The notes below the pieces were generated by a model. It was not told the origin of the DNA. It searched no databases and was given only the letters and a program-made list of their open reading frames with translations. The translations under genes and the position numbers were made by a program. Positions 11,911 through 23,932 of a stretch of 64,000 nucleotides of DNA are shown in pieces; positions within the stretch are counted from its first letter, which is position 1, and the number at the start of each line of letters is the position of its first letter. Origin of the DNA: Tolypeutes matacus (Eukaryota; Chordata; Mammalia; Cingulata; Chlamyphoridae); the NCBI GenBank assembly GCA_026826555.1, contig JAKSZT010053764.1:18547533-18611532 (forward strand), in the 5' to 3' direction.

Positions 11911-14900
11911 GAAAGAGACCCAATACAACTGAATCAGGGTTATTAGTATTCAGAATTCAGTTCATTGTTTTGCTTTACCATGTTGAGTCATCTCTCCTGT
12001 GGATGGAGAGATGTATGGGAAAAAATAAAAATCATGCAAAGAATAGTTTAGTTTCCAGATAAGTGTCATTTAAAATTGTGAATTGTGAACTTTGTATTTC
12101 TGGTCTCAGATTTTCAGTTGAAATTAAGCATAATCTTTCAAATTCAGCATATAACTCCATAAAGACTCTTCGCTAGTACTCTTTGAGAAAAGTAACATTT
12201 GCTTCTTTACTAAGATGGTAATATATAAAACAAATAGTAATTGTTGAATAGTGCAACTGGTTTTTAATTTAAGAAGTTTTTAAAATATGTTTTTAACTGA
12301 TATCACTCCCCTAATAAGTTGTTTATATCATATTGCTTTTATAAATTTTACTTAAAAAAAAAAAAACTAAGTATAAACATCCTTTGCACATTAACATCCT
12401 TTTTGACTTTGGTTAAATAAATTATAGAAATGATTTGAAGAACAATATTTTAGGAAATATTCTGTCAGGAGAAAGGAGAATTTGTTACATTTATGGCTAT
12501 CATACTGAGATTTTAAAATCTTTGTAATTGGTAAGATGTGAGGATTAATAAAAAGAATTTTAATCTATAAGTCATTGGTTACCAACCCTGATTATGTGAT
12601 GTATCAGAAAGCCTACAATCTTGACAAAAATTTTATGAAATTAATTCTGTTCTATTCAGCAACATGAAATAAGGATATTTTCTTTTCTTTTTTTTTTTAA
12701 AGGAGAGGGTTCATATGTGGAAATTAATCTGATAGGATGTTGCAAAAGCAAAAAAACTTGGAATTTGCAATTATAAAAGAGGCTTAATTCCATGGGTAAA
12801 TAAACTATTCTCTGTAGCTACATATGTTTTATGATTTCTGTTAAGGATGTTATGTTGCACTTTATAATTAGATTGTGGCACTATAGCTTTGGAGACACAA
12901 GGGCCTAATGAACACCATTAAGCACTCTCAACACTTTCAGTATGGGATATCCACCACCACCACTTTTATTTTTGCCCCATTGCCTTTCAGTTAATAGAGC
13001 CTAGGATCCTATGTATTAATGTAGCATGTTTAGAACTTTGATTCTTCCATCATCATTTAATTCAATGACTAGTAATTGACCAAGTATTAAAGAACTGATT
13101 TGAAAGTTAACACATTTATCTAGCACATGGCCTGTGAATCATATACTCCTGGGCAGAATTTGACTTTAATAACTTTATTGACATCTGTAATGTGTGTTTG
13201 TGTGTGTGTATGTGTGTATGTTTATGTGTCTGTGTGCACCCACGTTTTAACGTTTTGTCCTTGTTTGGAAAAAATATCAATTTTAATTACTTTAAAATAT
13301 ATTTTCTATACATTAGGCCTTGAAGCTTTGGAATCAAAGTTCTCTTCTCCTGAATGAGAACTGAAAAGCATTTAAAGTCTTTGTAAAATTAAATTTACTA
13401 ATAACTTTTAAGTGTCCACTGTCAACTCTGTGTCTTTTAAGAACTTTTTTCCGCCTGAGTTGTAGCATGCCTTCTGAAGAAGTAGGGATGGATCAAGGAA
13501 AATAAAATTATTGAATATGAACGTTTCATATGGTTTTTCTTTACTTTTTATTTTCTTCCTCATCTGTAAAATTAACCCCCATGTTTCTTTCTGCAAATAT
13601 TCTTTCAGTTATTACTTTTCTAATGCATTCTTGTCTCTCTTTGAGATCCTTTCTCCTGCTCTTTTTCTCCCATTGGATTTGCTCTGTTCTGCTCTGTGTG
13701 GTTTTACTTAGAGTCAGTTTCAGTTCTAAACCTTCTTAGCCAACCCATTCTCTTCTAGCCTCACGCTAGTTCTTCAGGCAGATGTTGGCTTTGCATCTTG
13801 CAGCCTGCTTCAGCTCTACTTTATTATTGGTTTCTTTTTCCTCCTTTTTTTGGGTTGTTCCACATTCCTCTGTTGCTCTTCCGTACTTTTAGAGAAATAC
13901 TTAATTTCCTTTTCTCTGCTTCCCACATGTGTAATGAGAAGAGGAAATAAAAGCAACTAGTGAAGGATAGATAACAATGGCTGTTTTTAAAAGATTGAAA
14001 TATTGCGATTGACAGATTATTTTAAGAAGTGTTCTCAGCTCAGAGTAGTTAGCTATTAGATAGGAGGGCTATTGTTGCCATGAATGGAGAGTAAATATTC
14101 CCTGATTTAAAAAAATATATATATTTTTAACTTTCAAAAGTTTCAGGCATTGTTAATATATAGCCAAAATATCCTTGGAATGTTCTAGATGGATTTTCAT
14201 ATTTAAGATGATTATTGTTAAATCATGTATTTATCTCTAGGGTCTTTGGTATTCTATAGTAGAAGATCAACTTCATCTTTTTTTTTCTTCAATTACTTTA
14301 TGAAAAAAGCCTATAATATATAAGTAAATAAAAGTAAATACAATTTCATCTTTAAAGGAGGTGGAAACCCTCTCTAAATGTCCACTTTACAAATTTCATC
14401 TCTTTCACAAAACTTTAGTTTGGCAGTATTAAATTGATAAAATCTACTTTTCTTCTCTCTCCTTATTTATGTTAAGGTACTGCTATCTAACTGCAGTGAA
14501 TTTATGTGAATAACTTACTGAGCATTAATCTTTAAAGTTATATAATTTGCATATGATTGGATAGAATATATTTTAGCTTTAATATCAAATCATTATTGAC
14601 CAAAAAGGATGAAAAGCAAAACAAAGACTCATCTGTTTTTATACTAAAATGAAATTGAGAATTCAGTTTTTCAATGATTCTTTTTTGAGGGGGGAGGGGT
14701 AAATTTTTAGGTTTTACTAAAAACTTCCTGACTTCTGGGTTTTTAGATTTAATTAATTTTTCTATTATTAGACTTTATATGATAGATTAGTTTTTTAAAA
14801 ATCACAGTCGAAGGTACTTTGGTGTACTGCCTTTATTCCTGAAACTTTCTCAGTTCATTTATATCCATTATAACCTTTTAGGAGACTGTATGGAAATAAA

Positions 14901-17364
14901 AACTTGTAAATGGTAGGTGGTATAATTGAAATGTAGATCATAATCTGTTCTTTGTTTGTTTTACTAAATTAGGGATTCTGAGGATACATTTTGAATATTT
15001 GTGTATATTTAGTATTTTGTCCCTTTGTTGAAATCTCTCAGTGTGACTTGCTTTTAATAGGATGTGTCTTGAATTGTGGGCCAATCACTCTTGAAAAGTA
15101 TTAAGCCCTTTAAACATACTGGTCAGACACATAGAGGGAAGCCTACAGGTTTATTTGCCTTCCTTAGTCTGAAAGCACAGCATACCCTTTTAGGTTGCAC
15201 AGCAACACTCCTAGCAACCATAATAGATTGAATTTCTAAGAGTGACCAGGCCGGATATAATAATAAAGCAAGAGGTACAAACAGTTGTCATGGTTTTCTT
15301 TTCACAATAAGCTCGTTTGATTTGGGCAAGCTTAGCCTTTTAAAAATGGGCAGACTTCTCATAAAACTATTGCTGTTTGTGTACAAGGCTTCTGTTATTA
15401 AAATAGCAATAACTACCAAATTTGAAAAGCCACTAATTAAAAAAATAGTATGCTCAAAATAAAACAAGATAAAAAGTTAAAATAATTATGTAAGAAGTTT
15501 TCAGGGAATTTTTTTTTTAAAGAATTCACTTTTTATTATAAATTTTAAAATTGAACTATAGCAAAATAATCGTAGTGAATGTGTTTTTTGAAAAAAAAAA
15601 AATTCGTAATATTTGCACTTCCTTTCTCTTTGGAGTCCTCTCTTCTTTATTTTAATTTTCCAGTAACTCCTTTTAGTTTTGTATATGTAATTTAAGTGGA
15701 AGTTTATGTAAACCTGACAATTATAATATACTTAAACTTTAAGAAAACAGGCTATTTGAACTGTATATAATATTGTTTTTGAAATTATGAACTAATAACT
15801 AATAGAGCAGAGAATTTATTTTTAAAAAAGTATACAGTTCTCTATGGTTGCAGTAAAAGTGTCTGTGTTATTCCTTAAGCTGTAATATTGTGCTGAAACT
15901 TTGTCCACATTTCTCATGTGTATCCTTTAGTATGTGTTTGCTAATGTAGCCATGAAAAGGAGATTAATTTAGATATTCACAACCTGAAACAGGATGCCTC
16001 CATCAAAAGAAACAGATCCTCATATAGCTGCTTAAGTTGGGAGTGGAACTACAGCCTTTGACAGCAATGAGCTGTAAATATACACACACGCTAATACCCT
16101 TGATTTGTTCATCTTTTGTGTCAGCATTTGGAAAAGATTGTTAAAGTGGCAGTTATAGTAAAGACTGGCAATTACAGTAAAGAGCAAAAATTAGGTATTT
16201 GTGACCTATTATATTTCATTAAAAGACTTCCTTATTAAAATGGTACTGCTTACTCTGATTACTTGACAGCTGCCCTAAACAGATTAGAAAAATACACAGC
16301 TTCAGCTAAAGGTAAAATCAGCCTCTTAAGCAAGTGAATGGCATAGAACAAGTAAATGCTATATTATCAACTATTCTTTTAAACAATAAAATTTGCTTTT
16401 GGTAGAGATGTTTATCAGTGATTAAGCAGCATGCTCTTTTGCATTTTATAACCTTATAATAGTTTACCCACAGTGGCATTTTCCCATTCAGAGATTAGTA
16501 ATAGCATACTAACTTCATAACCAGAGGATCTTAGTATGAGGCAAAGATCCACAGATTCATGTGGCATCAGTAGAAAAACTTTTTTTCCTGCTTAGTTATG
16601 AGTTATTGCTCCAATTCAATGTAAATACTACCTTTCCAGGCAGAACTTAAACTTTTAGAAGTTCACCACTAACTTAACAATTTCTTAAATATTTTTTACG
16701 TTCTTTGTCTCTTAGTAATCCAAGAGAGAAAACAGTGAATTTAGTACTTGAATTCACAACATTGAGTTGTCTGCTTTTCTAGAGAAAAATTAATGTGGCT
16801 CTTGTTATCTTAAATGCTATTTCTGAAGTTTTATTTTACTGCTGCTTACTTTATTCCATCTATATTTTACATAGTAACTGTATATCACTTTATAGAATAG
16901 TCATGCCTATCAATTATTCTATGTTATAGTTTAGCAGTTAAATAGCCCATCCTGTTATGCACTGTAACAATTCATTACTTTATCCTTATCTTCTACATTA
17001 CGAGGCATGGGATATGTGCTACATATATCAGTCTATGTATATCCAATCATAGCTCACTCTTGAAGATGCACCACAGGTTCGGTGTGAGGCAGATGTGTGA
17101 GAAGATTACTTCCCTCAACTAATCTTGAATATATATTCCTGACAGGAGTGTTAGAATATTAATAGAAGGCTGTTGTAGTACTTGCATGGAACGGGAAAAT
17201 TTCTACAAAGATCCAAGCTATGCTGTGTGACACACTCTTAGGCCAATTCCACATTCAAAAATAGCCATGACTTCTTATTAGTCTTAGTTTAAAAAATAAA
17301 AATATCTCATGCATATTGCATAAGGTTTGTCAGATTGCAGAATTGCGAGGGAAAGATAAGAGTC
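11911..17364. other. Unique AT-rich noncoding DNA
   Basis: This is the longest stretch here without a clear repeat. It has a degenerate (TG)n tract near 13194-13232. The blocks at about 15050-15420 and 15850-16480 are non-repetitive and richer in motif-like sequence than their surroundings (see findings). No exon is supported. Confidence 0.5.
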
Positions 17365-17600
17365 CTAGTCTTTTGAGTAAGACAGACCTGAGTTCAAATC
17401 CTGGCTCTTATTTGATAGCCAATTATCCTTGAACAAACTTCTTAACTACTTTGATTCCAGATTCCTTGTGTTTTTTTTTTTTTTTTTTTTTTTTTTTTGA
17501 TATTACCTATCCAATGGGGTTATAAGATGAAAGATAATATAAGATAAATGTATATAGAGAGCTTAATATGGCATCCTGGTATTAGCACTCAAACTGGTAG
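17365..17600 (+). repeat. MIR SINE interrupted by a 28-T tract
   Basis: The 5' MIR half includes 'gacagacctgagttcaaatc' and 'ctggctcttatttgatagcc'. The 3' half includes 'ttacctatccaatggggtta' and 'gagcttaatatggcatcctg'. Between them, at 17471-17498, is an uninterrupted run of 28 T where the MIR consensus has 'cagtttcctcatctgtaaaa'. Confidence 0.75.
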
Positions 17601-19137
17601 CAAATCTTGTTAGCCTGTTCCTTATGGTAGGATGTGAGGAGAGTTTTGCAGGTGAAGAGGGTGGCAGCTGACAATAGTAATGTGGAACTGGATATAATCA
17701 GAAACAATCAGAATTATTTTCAAAGAGGGATGCTATGCAGTGTATATGAAGTCATTTTCAGTATTGGTGAGTTTAAACTGTTATATAAAGTGACCCCTCT
17801 CATTCACAGATTCAGTCTTGGGGCAGTATCTTTAAAGATTTCAAGAGCAATAATTGATAGGAAAAAATATGCAGTAACACATAAAATACTTATAACCCTG
17901 TGTAAATGGTGGAATTTAAAGAATAGAGCAAATTTAGTTATTTTAGTTATATATATATGGTGAGCTTTGTACTCCTTAAATAGCCTCTCTTCAGACTTTT
18001 CTTCCATATCAAAAACTTTAAGAACAGAAGCGGGTAAACTACCCAGCCTCCTGTTAGCACCTAATATTTTTGATGTAAGAGAACTAAAAATGAATATCCA
18101 TTGCTTCTGAAGCTGAGAAGAAAGGCAACAGTGTACTCACATAAAAATCTGGTACTTTCCTTAAAAAATGTCTAACATGCTCTTCATTGATTTACAAAAT
18201 ATTGTAGTTTAAATTTTAATATATTCTGTTGGTGCTTAAGGGATAATACAGGCATTTAATCTAATGAAAAGAGAATATTTACAAAAAGTGGTTTGAAATT
18301 TAATAGACTTAATAGTAGCTAGTGAGATAAAACTGGTTTAGTCAATGATTATGTTATTTCAGTCTGTGAGGAAGGTAATTCCAGGCCAAGCTTAAGGAAA
18401 AGAAGAGCACAGAATGTGCTCAACATTGCCTTGATATTTTCAGTGTAAGAAAAATTCCAGGCTAAAGTAATACTTAGAACAGGGAAATAGTACTTAATGT
18501 TACACAGTAATAGTCTTTTTCAGACAAAACCACTGTTACTAGTGGTTCTGCAATTTTTAAATAAATGGTTTTTTTTTCTTGAGTACTACGTATGCGCTTG
18601 TGTTATTAAACTGCTTAATGACATTAGTTTAAAAGAATTAAATATTGCCAAAATTAGTAAAATTTAGAAATTTAAAATTTTAGAGTTAAAATATATTCTT
18701 TTCTGATAACAACCATTTCTTGACATCAGTGAATATTTAACTTTGACTTATCTTGTATGCTTGATACAATTGTCTACTTGTAAAAATGTAGAACATAATT
18801 GTACCTTTTATGCTTAATTAAATATTTATGTCCAGCTCAGTGAAATTTCATATTTTAGCTTCATAAATTTTCTTGCTGTTTAGAATTTTTCTCTCCCAAA
18901 ATGGAGATGTTCTTACTTTGGAGTTATCTTTCTTAAGTTGGGGAAAGTATGATAGATATGTATATGTCTAGGTATATGTATGCAGTATACATGGGAATTG
19001 TCAACTTTCTTTTCAGTGCAGTCTAAAGTTAGAACTCTTCATATTGAGATTTGCTAGGTAAGAAAAAACTAAACTACCAAACTCTCACTATTGGTGAGGT
19101 CTTTTAACACCAAAATCTCTTATGTATACTGTAGACT
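17601..19137. other. Unique AT-rich noncoding DNA
   Basis: No gene supported. An open frame at 17634-17963 has no detectable family resemblance. Confidence 0.5.
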
Positions 19138-19790
19138 ATGATTCTCAAAGTGTGATTGGAGGACCCTGGGGTTTACCTACCTCATGATGTTTTCCCTTTT
19201 TTAACTACATCTGCGTATGTGACTTCATATTCTTCAACTAAAAGAGCAGATTGAGTCCAGAAGTAGATTTGAGAATCTAATTGTCTCTTATAAAGCAAGG
19301 TATTAAAGAAGTTTGCAAAAATGTAAAACAATGCCATTCTTCAATAAAATCTTTGGTTTTGGAAATTTTCGATATATTTCATAAAAATAACTTCTTAATG
19401 TTAACATGTTTTGGTTTTATTGTGATTTTAAAATTAATTACAAATATTTATTATTTTCTATTATGATGAATATGAATAGATATAACTAGTGACATGCTAG
19501 AGTCTGCTCTTACCAGCTCAAGAGAACCAATGTTGCTCTCTCTTCCAAATTCTGTAGTCAGTGATGTCACATTGCTACTTGAAAGTAATTATAGTGGATA
19601 TATTTATAGCCTGGAAACCAGCATCTCTACTACAAATCTGGCTTAAAAAATATATTATTGGGGGGATGGCGGTGGAGGTAATAGAGCTGGTAGTTAAACA
19701 GTAACTAGCACACCACTGGATATAACACACATTAAAGTTCTTTGAGGTTCTCAAACATTTTTAAATTTAAATAGGTTCCAAGACCCAAAA
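19138..19790 (+). mobile_element. Charlie-type hAT transposon, 3' end with transposase remnant
   Basis: The element opens with the hAT terminus 'gattctcaaagtgtgattgg' followed by 'aggaccctggggtt'. It then carries the last part of a transposase frame at about 19225-19345. The translated end reads IKEVCKNVKQCHSS, closely like the C-terminus shared by Charlie/ZBED-type transposases. An in-frame TAA interrupts it at about 19276-19280. The typical AT-rich 3' noncoding part follows to about 19485. The 3' terminus resumes at about 19738-19785 ('ttctttgaggttctcaaaca', 'ggttccaagacccaaaa'). Roughly 19490-19735 does not match what I expect between these parts and may be a nested insertion. The element is internally deleted and dead. 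Confidence 0.75.
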
Positions 19791-20079
19791 CTCTGCTCTT
19801 TATAAAAGAATTGCTGCTTAGTACTGTATGATGAAAATAATGTGCCAAAGTCTATGCAAATATGTGACTGTGGCAGGAGTTTCAGCTAGGAACTCTTGTC
19901 TCTAGAACTACCTTACCACTATGTTCTACCTCCTTCTAACAAGATTAACTCTAACTTGATTTGAAGTCATAGGGTATGTCATATCTTTTGTGGTTCTCAC
20001 CATGCTAAGTACCTAGCTTAATTATTTGTTGACTGACTGATTAAATACTATCAATATCATGGGGATGTAGAAAAATGGT

Positions 20080-20400
20080 AGAAAAAGATTTTGGGGTTGA
20101 GTGGTTAGGGACACCTTCAGGGAGTAGGAAGGCATGAGATGAATTTTAAGAGGAGTTTGAAGGTATTTGGCTGTGAGGAAGGTGTTTAAGCACATGCTAG
20201 GAGTAGAGGCAGGTGTGATCTTGGTGTGTGTAGGGAACAGCAGGTGTTAAGCACATGCTAGGAGTAGAGGCAGGTGTGATCTTGGTGTGTGTAGGGAACA
20301 GCCTGAAGAGTTTGTTGGGAAATAGTGGGAAGGGAAATCAGGCTAAGAATTTGGAACGTAACTGGATAGAGAATAAACAGCTAGTATATATACATATATA
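20080..20400 (-). repeat. L2 LINE fragment with internal duplication
   Basis: The plus strand follows the complement of L2 ('cttcagggagtaggaaggca', then 'gatgaattttaagaggagtt', 'gtagggaacagc'). It contains two identical 55-bp copies, at 20187-20241 and 20248-20302. The L2 match is diverged. Confidence 0.55.
20187..20302. repeat. Tandem duplication, 61-bp period
   Basis: The block starting ttaagcacatgctaggag and ending tagggaacagc occurs at 20187-20241 and again at 20248-20302 with no mismatch. The copies are separated by 6 bases (aggtgt), and the sequence before copy 1 is also ggtgt-like. Confidence 0.95.
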
Positions 20401-20404
20401 TATT

Positions 20405-20882
20405 TTAAAGATTTATTTTATTTATTTATTTCTCCTTACTCCCTCATTGTTTATATTTTCTGTGTCTGTTCATCTTCTTTTTTTGTTTCTTTAGGAGGCA
20501 CTGGGAACTGAACCCAGGACCTCCGATGTGGGAGGGAGGTGCCTAATTGCTTAAGCCACCTCCGTTCCCTGCTTTGTTGTGTCTCTCATTAAGTTTTTTT
20601 TTCCTTTCTTCTTGTGTCTCTTGTTGAGTCATCTTGTTGCGTCAGCTTGCTGCGCCTGTCCATCACGTCAGCTTACTGTATAGCTCGTCTTCTTTAGGAG
20701 GCACAAGGAACCTCTGCTCCCAGCTTTGTTGTCTCTAATTGTTTTTCTTTTTGTGTCTCTTGTTGTGTCAGCTTGCCACACCTGCCTGTCATGCCAGCTC
20801 ACTTTTAGGAGGTACCAGATCCTGAACCATGGACCTCTCGTGGTAAGCGGGAGCTCAAACGCTTGAGCCACATCCGCTTCCT
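20405..20882 (-). mobile_element. DAS SINE, three-unit multimer
   Basis: Read on the minus strand: an intact head (about 20818-20882), a spacer, a collapsed head (about 20690-20727) that keeps only its start and its 3' cctcctaaa end, another spacer, an intact head (about 20497-20578), then an A-rich tail. 'tagtgtatat' to the right resembles 'tagtatatat' to the left, a likely imperfect target duplication. It is longer than the other DAS copies here. Confidence 0.82.
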
Positions 20883-21034
20883 TAGTGTATATTTTTTAAA
20901 GTGGGTCAAATGTGAAGATGAAAATGGCCCTTTAGGGAGAGTAATCTGGCATATTTGTGTAGGATGGATTAGCAAAAAGTGAGTTTGAAGTCAGGCAAAC
21001 CTGTATTAATCACCTGAAAGGAAGTATAAAGGTG

Positions 21035-21195
21035 AATTGGGGCTTTTAATTCAGAAAGACCTTGGTTATAATCCTCTACTGCCAGTCTGTTACTTTCACT
21101 TTATCCATAAGGGTAGGTAACATCTAGCCAGTGGGGTTGTCAGTATTACAGAGTGTGAAAAAGCCTAGCATAGATAGATGCCTGGCACTATGCTA
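21035..21195 (+). repeat. MIR SINE fragment
   Basis: It matches the MIR order from 'ttcagaaagaccttggttat' through the core to 'agcctagcatagatagatgc' and 'ctggcactatgctagga'. It is diverged. Confidence 0.6.
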
Positions 21196-22294
21196 GGACC
21201 CTCATTGAGAAGTGTTATCAGTGCTACTTCTACTGCTGCTACAAGTATAATAATCATTATTTGGTGGGTTATAAGAATTGGGGATGGGGAACCATCAGTG
21301 GAAATAGGATGGATGACCAGGCTCATCCTTAACACTAATGATGGAAAGAATATGAATGGAAACTCATTAATTATTTTTCTAAATATTTAAATGTTGCAAA
21401 TCAGCTAACTGTTAAATAAAATATTCTAAGCTCCAAATTTGACCAATATACCCTTGTAATGAGCTAGATGATATATTTGAATTTATGATAATCAGATTTT
21501 TCAGGCTTGTGTTCTAATGCAAAGGGAGAACTGGCTTTCTTTGTTTCCTTATTCCTATCTTGCAGCTCACCTCTTTTTCCCCAAATCCTAAGTTCTTTTC
21601 TCTAGCATGTCCACATGCCCAGCCCCAAATTTGCCTTTCCCTTGTAAGCTGTCTCTTGACTACTCCTGGGCCTAGAGGTTTGCATTTCCACATCTCTTTC
21701 TCCCTGGGGAGAGTAGTCCAGGGCTGTGCAAGGGAATCTGGGGTCCTCAGAATCTGCGGAGGTAGTCTAGAGGAGTCAGAAAGCATGGAGACTTCTCATC
21801 TCAGGAGGAGGTGCCTGGCCAGAGGCTTAAAGTGGAATCTCTAAAGTTTAAGGCCCCGGGCCATGGCCCCTCTGGCCTGGGTCTCAGGGTGGTGCTGCAA
21901 GGGAGCATCTGAAAGGGGTGACAAACAGGATTTGCTTACTGTTACTTGTAAGGTATGAGAAAATGAGAGTGAAAAAGATGAAAGATTATTGGGTTCCAGA
22001 GGAATTGAGAAAATTAGGATAGTATTTGGGAACAGGTAAGGTGGGAACTGAATGAAAAATAACTGTGTTTTGTCCCCTGTTGTATCCTCCACCACCGAAT
22101 CACCTCTAAGCAATTGCCAAGCACATAGTACTGCCTCAATAAATGTCAAAAAGCAAGATAAGGATATTTTTAATAATTGAGCCAGAGATGAGAAGAAAGT
22201 CATCATAGAATATAGAAACAAGGAGAATAAGTTTCCATGGGGTTAGTGTAGAGCATTGGAGATTAGGGAGAGAGCATCTGCTTTGATTGGCATG
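21196..22294. other. Noncoding DNA with GC-richer block
   Basis: About 21514-21960 is clearly more GC-rich than its surroundings (for example ggccccgggccatggcccct near 21852). It has open frames on both strands without recognisable similarity. It could be an old LTR fragment. No exon is supported. Confidence 0.45.
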
Positions 22295-22400
22295 GTAGCC
22301 TGTGAGCTACTTGTGTATAGGGACCACGTATATTTTATTTTTGTATGTGTGGTGCCTAACATAGTACCTGGTCTTTCTTAATAATTGAATAATATTAAAC
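22295..22400 (+). repeat. L2 LINE 3' end
   Basis: The sequence follows the L2 3' terminus: 'gtgagctacttgtgtatagg', 'gaccacgtatattttatttt', 'ggtgcctaacatagtacctg'. It is short and diverged. Confidence 0.6.
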
Positions 22401-23932
22401 AGGAGAAGACTTTTAAGAAATGAATTGGGTTTTAAGGTCAAAATGATGAGTGGCAAAGACAAATTTATATCTTAGTATATTAGCTGAGGAAGTTGCAATA
22501 ATTAATGAAATGAAGAGAACCTTAACTATTATGGTAGTATTACAGAGAATGAGGTGGCAGTGAAAGATGTGTTCAGAGGTTTTACTTGTGGCCTGTTTAG
22601 AGAGGAGTAAAAAAACAGAGATACCTTATAGATTAGCCTAAAGTTCCTAACTTGATAGTAGTCACTTAAGAAGTTATACATAGGGGAGGACAGTTGGAGA
22701 AAAGGATTAGAATTAAAACAGTAGGTAGATTTATCCTACAAGCATATTTAATTGCAGGTATGTATAACTCGTAGACATTTTGCTCACTAAGTGAATACTG
22801 TTTATTCACTTAGTTTATGATAACATGTATAATATCTCATGCCAGAAAATATACTGTCTTTCACAAAGACAATAAAGCTGATAGATAGAGCTGTAAGATC
22901 TCACTAATAAGTAACAGGAAAATCTTATTATAAGGTTAAAATTGCCAAGTTCATTTTGAGAACTTGGGTGTGTTAATTAGTGCAGATTATTGCATTTTTG
23001 CTGCATCTGATTTATAATCGCCTAAATACACAGCAAACACCTGTGATTATTTTAGTGATCCTTGTCATGTCTTGTTCAGGCAGCCCCAAACATGTGTATT
23101 TAGACTGTTGTCTGTGCATATGTACTCAGCTGTGCCTGTTAGCTTTGTTAATTTTCTAAGTGAAATAGAACAATATAAAAATTTATGGCAACTGTCAATG
23201 TTATTCATCTTTACCTTTAAAGAAAAAAAAAACTAAACAATTTCAAACATCTATGATGCTGTTTATAGTTGATTAAATGATATATCCTGTCCTAAATTGA
23301 TCTCTGTTACCATTGGGCCGAATTAAAGGTAAAACATTTTTGAACATCTATAAACAAATACACAAAAGTCTATGTAATAATCCAATACAAATCACTGATT
23401 TAAAAATAACTTTCCCTATTCTTCCCTGAACCAAAGATTAAAAAAATATTTTCTGTTAAAAAAAGTTCATCTTAACATTTTCCTCAGCTTTGTGACCTGT
23501 TTGCTCATTGCTTATTTGTTTTTAAAGAAACCAATATAATTTACTTTTAAGTAATCTGAGCAAATGTATGTCAGCAGCTAATTTGCTTCTCTAAATATTA
23601 GAAGTTAGTAGCTGATTCTCAGGATTGTTTGGTCTCTCCTCTTCACAATTTACAAGTATATATTCTTTCAAAGAATCCTTTTCCATATTACTATGCCTCA
23701 CATGTTTCCCCTGATTATTAGAATAATCTGTTTATTCTTTGAATTTTAATTTTTTGAAAAATCAAATTTCTCTCTCCTCATCTATTTTGGTTAATTAGGA
23801 CACATTTGAAAATGTAGATGTAGTCATGCAAAGAAATACCTTAAAAATAATTCCGTTGTATGGCAGTTAATATTTATCTACAAACTCAATAATTTAAAAA
23901 TCATCACATAATCTCTAGATATCAAAGAAGGC
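22401..23932. other. Unique AT-rich noncoding DNA
   Basis: It holds a perfect 12-bp hairpin at 22786-22814. About 22970-23160 is non-repetitive and may be conserved. No gene seen. Confidence 0.5.
22786..22814. repeat. Perfect 12-bp inverted repeat
   Basis: The arms are ACTAAGTGAATA (22786-22797) and TATTCACTTAGT (22803-22814), with a 5-nt loop, ctgtt. There is no mismatch. No repeat family accounts for it. Confidence 0.95.

Noticed and set aside
13194..13232. (TG)n tracts here and at 53192-53214 as regulatory Z-DNA
   Set aside because: They are short, imperfect dinucleotide repeats of a kind common in mammalian DNA, with no supporting context.
17634..17963. 109-codon plus-strand frame after the MIR
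   Set aside because: No similarity to a known protein that I recognise. It overlaps an equally open antisense frame.
20187..20302. CRISPR-like repeat-spacer structure
   Set aside because: There are only two long copies with a 6-bp gap, in mammalian DNA. It is a simple tandem duplication.
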